Origin: Planctomycetota bacterium
GTDB taxonomy: Bacteria > Planctomycetota > PLA2 > JAEUHO01
Length of the DNA: 8,548 bases
Direction: 5' to 3'
NCBI GenBank assembly: GCA_029213105.1
Contig: JARGNS010000014.1
Location: forward strand, 10,558-19,105
Shown here: one piece after another, positions 6,576-8,548 of the stretch
Position numbering within the stretch: position 1 is the stretch's first letter
How the letters are laid out: each line of letters begins with the position of its first letter
Notes under the pieces: model-generated
The model's input: only the letters and a program-made list of their open reading frames with translations
What the model was told of the DNA's origin: nothing
The model's database searches: none
Program-made: the position numbers and the translations under genes

Positions 6576-7364
6576 CTACGACGATGCCGAGGCGTAGGAA
6601 CGGAGTCCCCGGTGCCAGAGGAACAGCAGCAGGCCGAAAGTCACGGCGGCGACGATCAGCATGTGCACGGCGATCGACAACCCGTCCGCCTGGAAGAGCG
6701 CGCGTGTCGGGAACGATGTGATCAGGGCAAACGGCAGGATCGAGGTCAGGATCCTACGAACCCAGCCCTTGTAGATGCCGTCGGGACGGCCGCTGAAGCG
6801 ACTCAGGCCGAAATACGTGTCGCGCAGGCCGGCGGCGTTGTGCAGCCAGAACACCGGGACGACGAACAGGAAGCTGATCGTGTAGTTGATGAAGCTCCCG
6901 AGCATCACCAAGCAGATGTAGAGCGTGACCTGACCCGCGCCCAGCGCCTCGGGATAGCGACCCAATGCCCAGAGCAGGATGGCGACCGCGAGCAGGAGAT
7001 TGAGGAACGAGTTGGCGGCGAACTCACGCAGGGAGACGAAGAACAGCGTCGAGACCGGTCGTACGAGGTAGTAGTCGAGGTCTCCCTTGTTCACGAGGAA
7101 TGGGAAGAGCCACATGTTGTTGGAGAGGAACGTCATGTGGAGCGCGTCGGCTACGAAGATGCCGGCCGCGAACACGAGGGTCTGATCGAGGTTCCAGCCG
7201 CCGACCGAAGGCGTGTGCTGGTAGATCACCCAGAAGAACGCCAGGTGCGTGGCGTAGAAGAGTGCATCCATGCCCACGCGAAAGAAGAAGTCGACGCGGA
7301 ACTCCATGGCCTTGCTGAACGAGAAACGCAGGAAGTACGCATACAGGACGAGGTAGCGGCTCAT
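6576..7364 (-). CDS. ABC-2 family exporter permease, second subunit (DUF990/ABC2_membrane_6)
   Basis: A 262-residue inner-membrane protein with about six hydrophobic segments (near residues 27-49, 60-77, 108-136, 145-174, 203-224, 230-251). The motif VNKGDLDYYLVRPVS (91-105) is the hallmark I associate with DUF990-type permeases, and the partner permease carries a version of it. Family members pair with one ATPase to export small molecules; a cyanobacterial viologen exporter belongs to this family. The substrate here is unknown. The start is the ATG at 7364-7362, which overlaps the stop of the upstream permease as ATGA; a G-rich GGGGTGGG tract lies just upstream. The frame stays open further upstream but would run through the partner gene, and MSRYLVLYAYFLRF is a natural N-terminus. 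Probably forms a heterodimer with the upstream permease. Confidence 0.9.
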   Translation of the reverse strand: MSRYLVLYAYFLRFSFSKAMEFRVDFFFRVGMDALFYATHLAFFWVIYQHTPSVGGWNLDQTLVFAAGIFVADALHMTFLSNNMWLFPFLVNKGDLDYYLVRPVSTLFFVSLREFAANSFLNLLLAVAILLWALGRYPEALGAGQVTLYICLVMLGSFINYTISFLFVVPVFWLHNAAGLRDTYFGLSRFSGRPDGIYKGWVRRILTSILPFALITSFPTRALFQADGLSIAVHMLIVAAVTFGLLLFLWHRGLRSYASASS

Positions 7365-8173
7365 ATGCCCACCCCGCTGTACTGCAGGTTGCCGCGACGC
7401 CACACGATCCGGGCGGCGACGGTGGCGACGCCCAACCAGATGACCCCGACGAGCATGGCCTCGCACCAGGCCGCGAACGCCACGCGCCCCAGCAGGGCCT
7501 CGGCCGGAAGGGCGAAGAGGTTGCGGAAGGGCAGGAACTCGTTGGGGCGGCGCAGCCCGTCGGGGAACAGGGCCAGCGGCACCATGAGACCACCCAGCAG
7601 GCTGGTCACGAAGCGCAGCGCCACGAGCAGGCTCCACACGTTGTCGGCCCAGAACGCCACGCAGTGCAGCGAGTACGCCATCATGAAGTAGAGGAAGTTG
7701 GCCAGGGCGAGAGCCCCGATCGCCATGAGGACGCCGCCGAGGGTGATGTGTTCCATGCCCGCGCCGTCACTCACAAGCCACCATCCGGCCCCGAAGACCA
7801 TCGCCTGCACGAACGCGGGCAGCAGGGCGCCTACGGCTTGGGCGTACTTGAATGCGAAGTACGGCGCGGGGACCACCAGATAGCGATTGAGGCCGCCCTG
7901 GTAGATGTCCTCGGACGCCTGGCCGTCGAACTCGGTTCCGCGCACGATCTTGGCCACGAGGATGGCGACGACGTAGTACACGAGGACCTGCTCGAACGTG
8001 AAGCCGGCGATCACGGTCGCGCCACTCTCGGCGAACATCGCCTTCCACAGGAACCAGACGATGGCGAACTCGGCTGCGAAGCCCGCAATCGCGTTGATCC
8101 AGAAGTCCACGCGGTAGCTCATGCGCCGCCGCGCTTCCATGCTCACGACCTGGAAGAAGAGACGCGCCGTCAC
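7361..8173 (-). CDS. ABC-2 family exporter permease, first subunit (DUF990/ABC2_membrane_6)
   Basis: A 270-residue inner-membrane protein. Hydrophobic segments lie near residues 24-46, 60-77, 111-134, 143-172, 177-203 and 231-257. IYQGGLNRYLVVPAPYF (90-106) corresponds to the GxLDxYLVRP motif of the second permease. The N-terminal SMEARRRMSYRVDFWIN resembles FSKAMEFRVDFFFRV of the partner, so both halves share ancestry but have diverged. The start is GTG at 8173-8171, overlapping the ATPase stop by 4 bp (GTGA) and preceded by AGGAG at suitable spacing. No ATG near the N-terminus fits better. It should form the membrane channel with the downstream permease; the exported substrate cannot be read from the sequence. 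Confidence 0.91.
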   Translation of the reverse strand: MTARLFFQVVSMEARRRMSYRVDFWINAIAGFAAEFAIVWFLWKAMFAESGATVIAGFTFEQVLVYYVVAILVAKIVRGTEFDGQASEDIYQGGLNRYLVVPAPYFAFKYAQAVGALLPAFVQAMVFGAGWWLVSDGAGMEHITLGGVLMAIGALALANFLYFMMAYSLHCVAFWADNVWSLLVALRFVTSLLGGLMVPLALFPDGLRRPNEFLPFRNLFALPAEALLGRVAFAAWCEAMLVGVIWLGVATVAARIVWRRGNLQYSGVGI

Positions 8174-8548
8174 GAGCGCTCCTGCCGCCGCTCCGCGAAG
8201 ATGCGCTCGATGACCGTGCCGATGTCCTCTTGCTCGATCGAGAGATCGGCCACGTCGTGCTGATCCAGGATGTAGGCGCTGGCCGCGGCGACCTGGTCGC
8301 GCGACACGCAGAGCCTCAGCTGGGTGTCGTCGGCCTCGAGCAACTGACCGAACTCCTCGAGGGCAGCACGGTCCGTGCGCCCCGAGCCGTCTCGCGTGAG
8401 GTGCGCCGTGACGATCTTCTGGTTGGCGTAGGTGTTCGAGATCTCGGCCAGCGGGCCGTCGTAGATGAACCCACCGTCATCGATGATGACGATGCGCTTG
8501 CAGAGCCTCTCGATGTCTTCCATGTAGTGCGACGTGAGGATGATGGCG
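8170..8548 (-). CDS. ABC transporter ATP-binding protein, C-terminal part (truncated by window edge)
   Basis: The frame is open through the right edge; the codons before the Met at 8523 read A-I-I-L-T-S-H-Y. This places the H-loop (switch) histidine of an ABC ATPase in TSHYMEDIERLC, followed by KRIVIIDDGGFIYDGPLAEI, the usual end of the nucleotide-binding domain. About 125 residues are visible; Walker A, signature and Walker B lie off-window. A C-terminal extension of about 85 residues follows, ending ERRQERS, as in exporters of the ABC-2 group. The Met at 8523 is internal, not the start. This cytosolic subunit powers the two permeases encoded immediately downstream, with a 4-bp overlap to the first one. 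Confidence 0.93.
   Translation of the reverse strand, partial: AIILTSHYMEDIERLCKRIVIIDDGGFIYDGPLAEISNTYANQKIVTAHLTRDGSGRTDRAALEEFGQLLEADDTQLRLCVSRDQVAAASAYILDQHDVADLSIEQEDIGTVIERIFAERRQERS

Noticed and set aside
7365..7637. N-terminal extension of the second permease in the same frame
   Set aside because: It would overlap the first permease by some 270 bp in another frame and adds an Arg/Pro-rich, non-membrane segment. The ATGA overlap start gives a normal-length family member.

Overview
The window is a densely coding, G+C-rich (about two thirds by eye) bacterial chromosome segment. It has seven protein genes, almost no intergenic DNA, no RNA genes, no mobile elements and no CRISPR. A secreted tricorn-type S41 protease with a signal peptide, a bacillithiol-system YtxJ-type protein and a metal-ligand-poor, Asp-rich HemB together suggest a Gram-negative, high-GC environmental bacterium. 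A Planctomycetota-like lineage is my guess. That assignment is an inference from gene content and style, not from a marker gene.

Layout. (1) Bases 2-577, + strand: the 3' part of a nitroreductase-fold flavoprotein resembling iodotyrosine deiodinase; its start is left of the window. (2) 581-4261, - strand: a 1226-residue secreted tricorn/S41 protease, convergent with the first gene and separated from it by 3 bp. (3) 4262-4313: a 52-bp divergent promoter region. (4) 4314-5219 and 5241-6224, + strand: a ROK-family fructokinase (mak) followed 21 bp later by porphobilinogen synthase (hemB). (5) 6239-8548, - strand: a tightly coupled ABC exporter operon reading ATPase (truncated by the right edge), two DUF990-type permeases, then a YtxJ/bacilliredoxin-like protein. 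The genes overlap by 4 bp, 4 bp, and then a stop codon that merges with the next ribosome binding site. hemB and ytxJ converge with 14 bp between their stops.

How the genes fit together. The ABC operon is the only clear functional unit: one ATPase plus two unlike permeases would form a heteromeric exporter, and the small thiol protein is co-translated with it. mak and hemB probably share a transcript but belong to unrelated pathways (sugar entry and tetrapyrrole synthesis). The protease and the deiodinase-like flavoprotein stand alone.

Most notable points: the protease has a countable 6+7 blade tricorn architecture, with a roughly 190-residue Lys/Pro-flanked beta domain spliced between blades 5 and 6 of the second propeller. 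The flavoprotein keeps the Glu-Tyr-Lys substrate triad of iodotyrosine deiodinase at the right spacing. The YtxJ protein has a CGIS active-site motif. A 14-bp tandem duplication spans the hemB stop codon. I see no convincing wholly new multi-gene system here.
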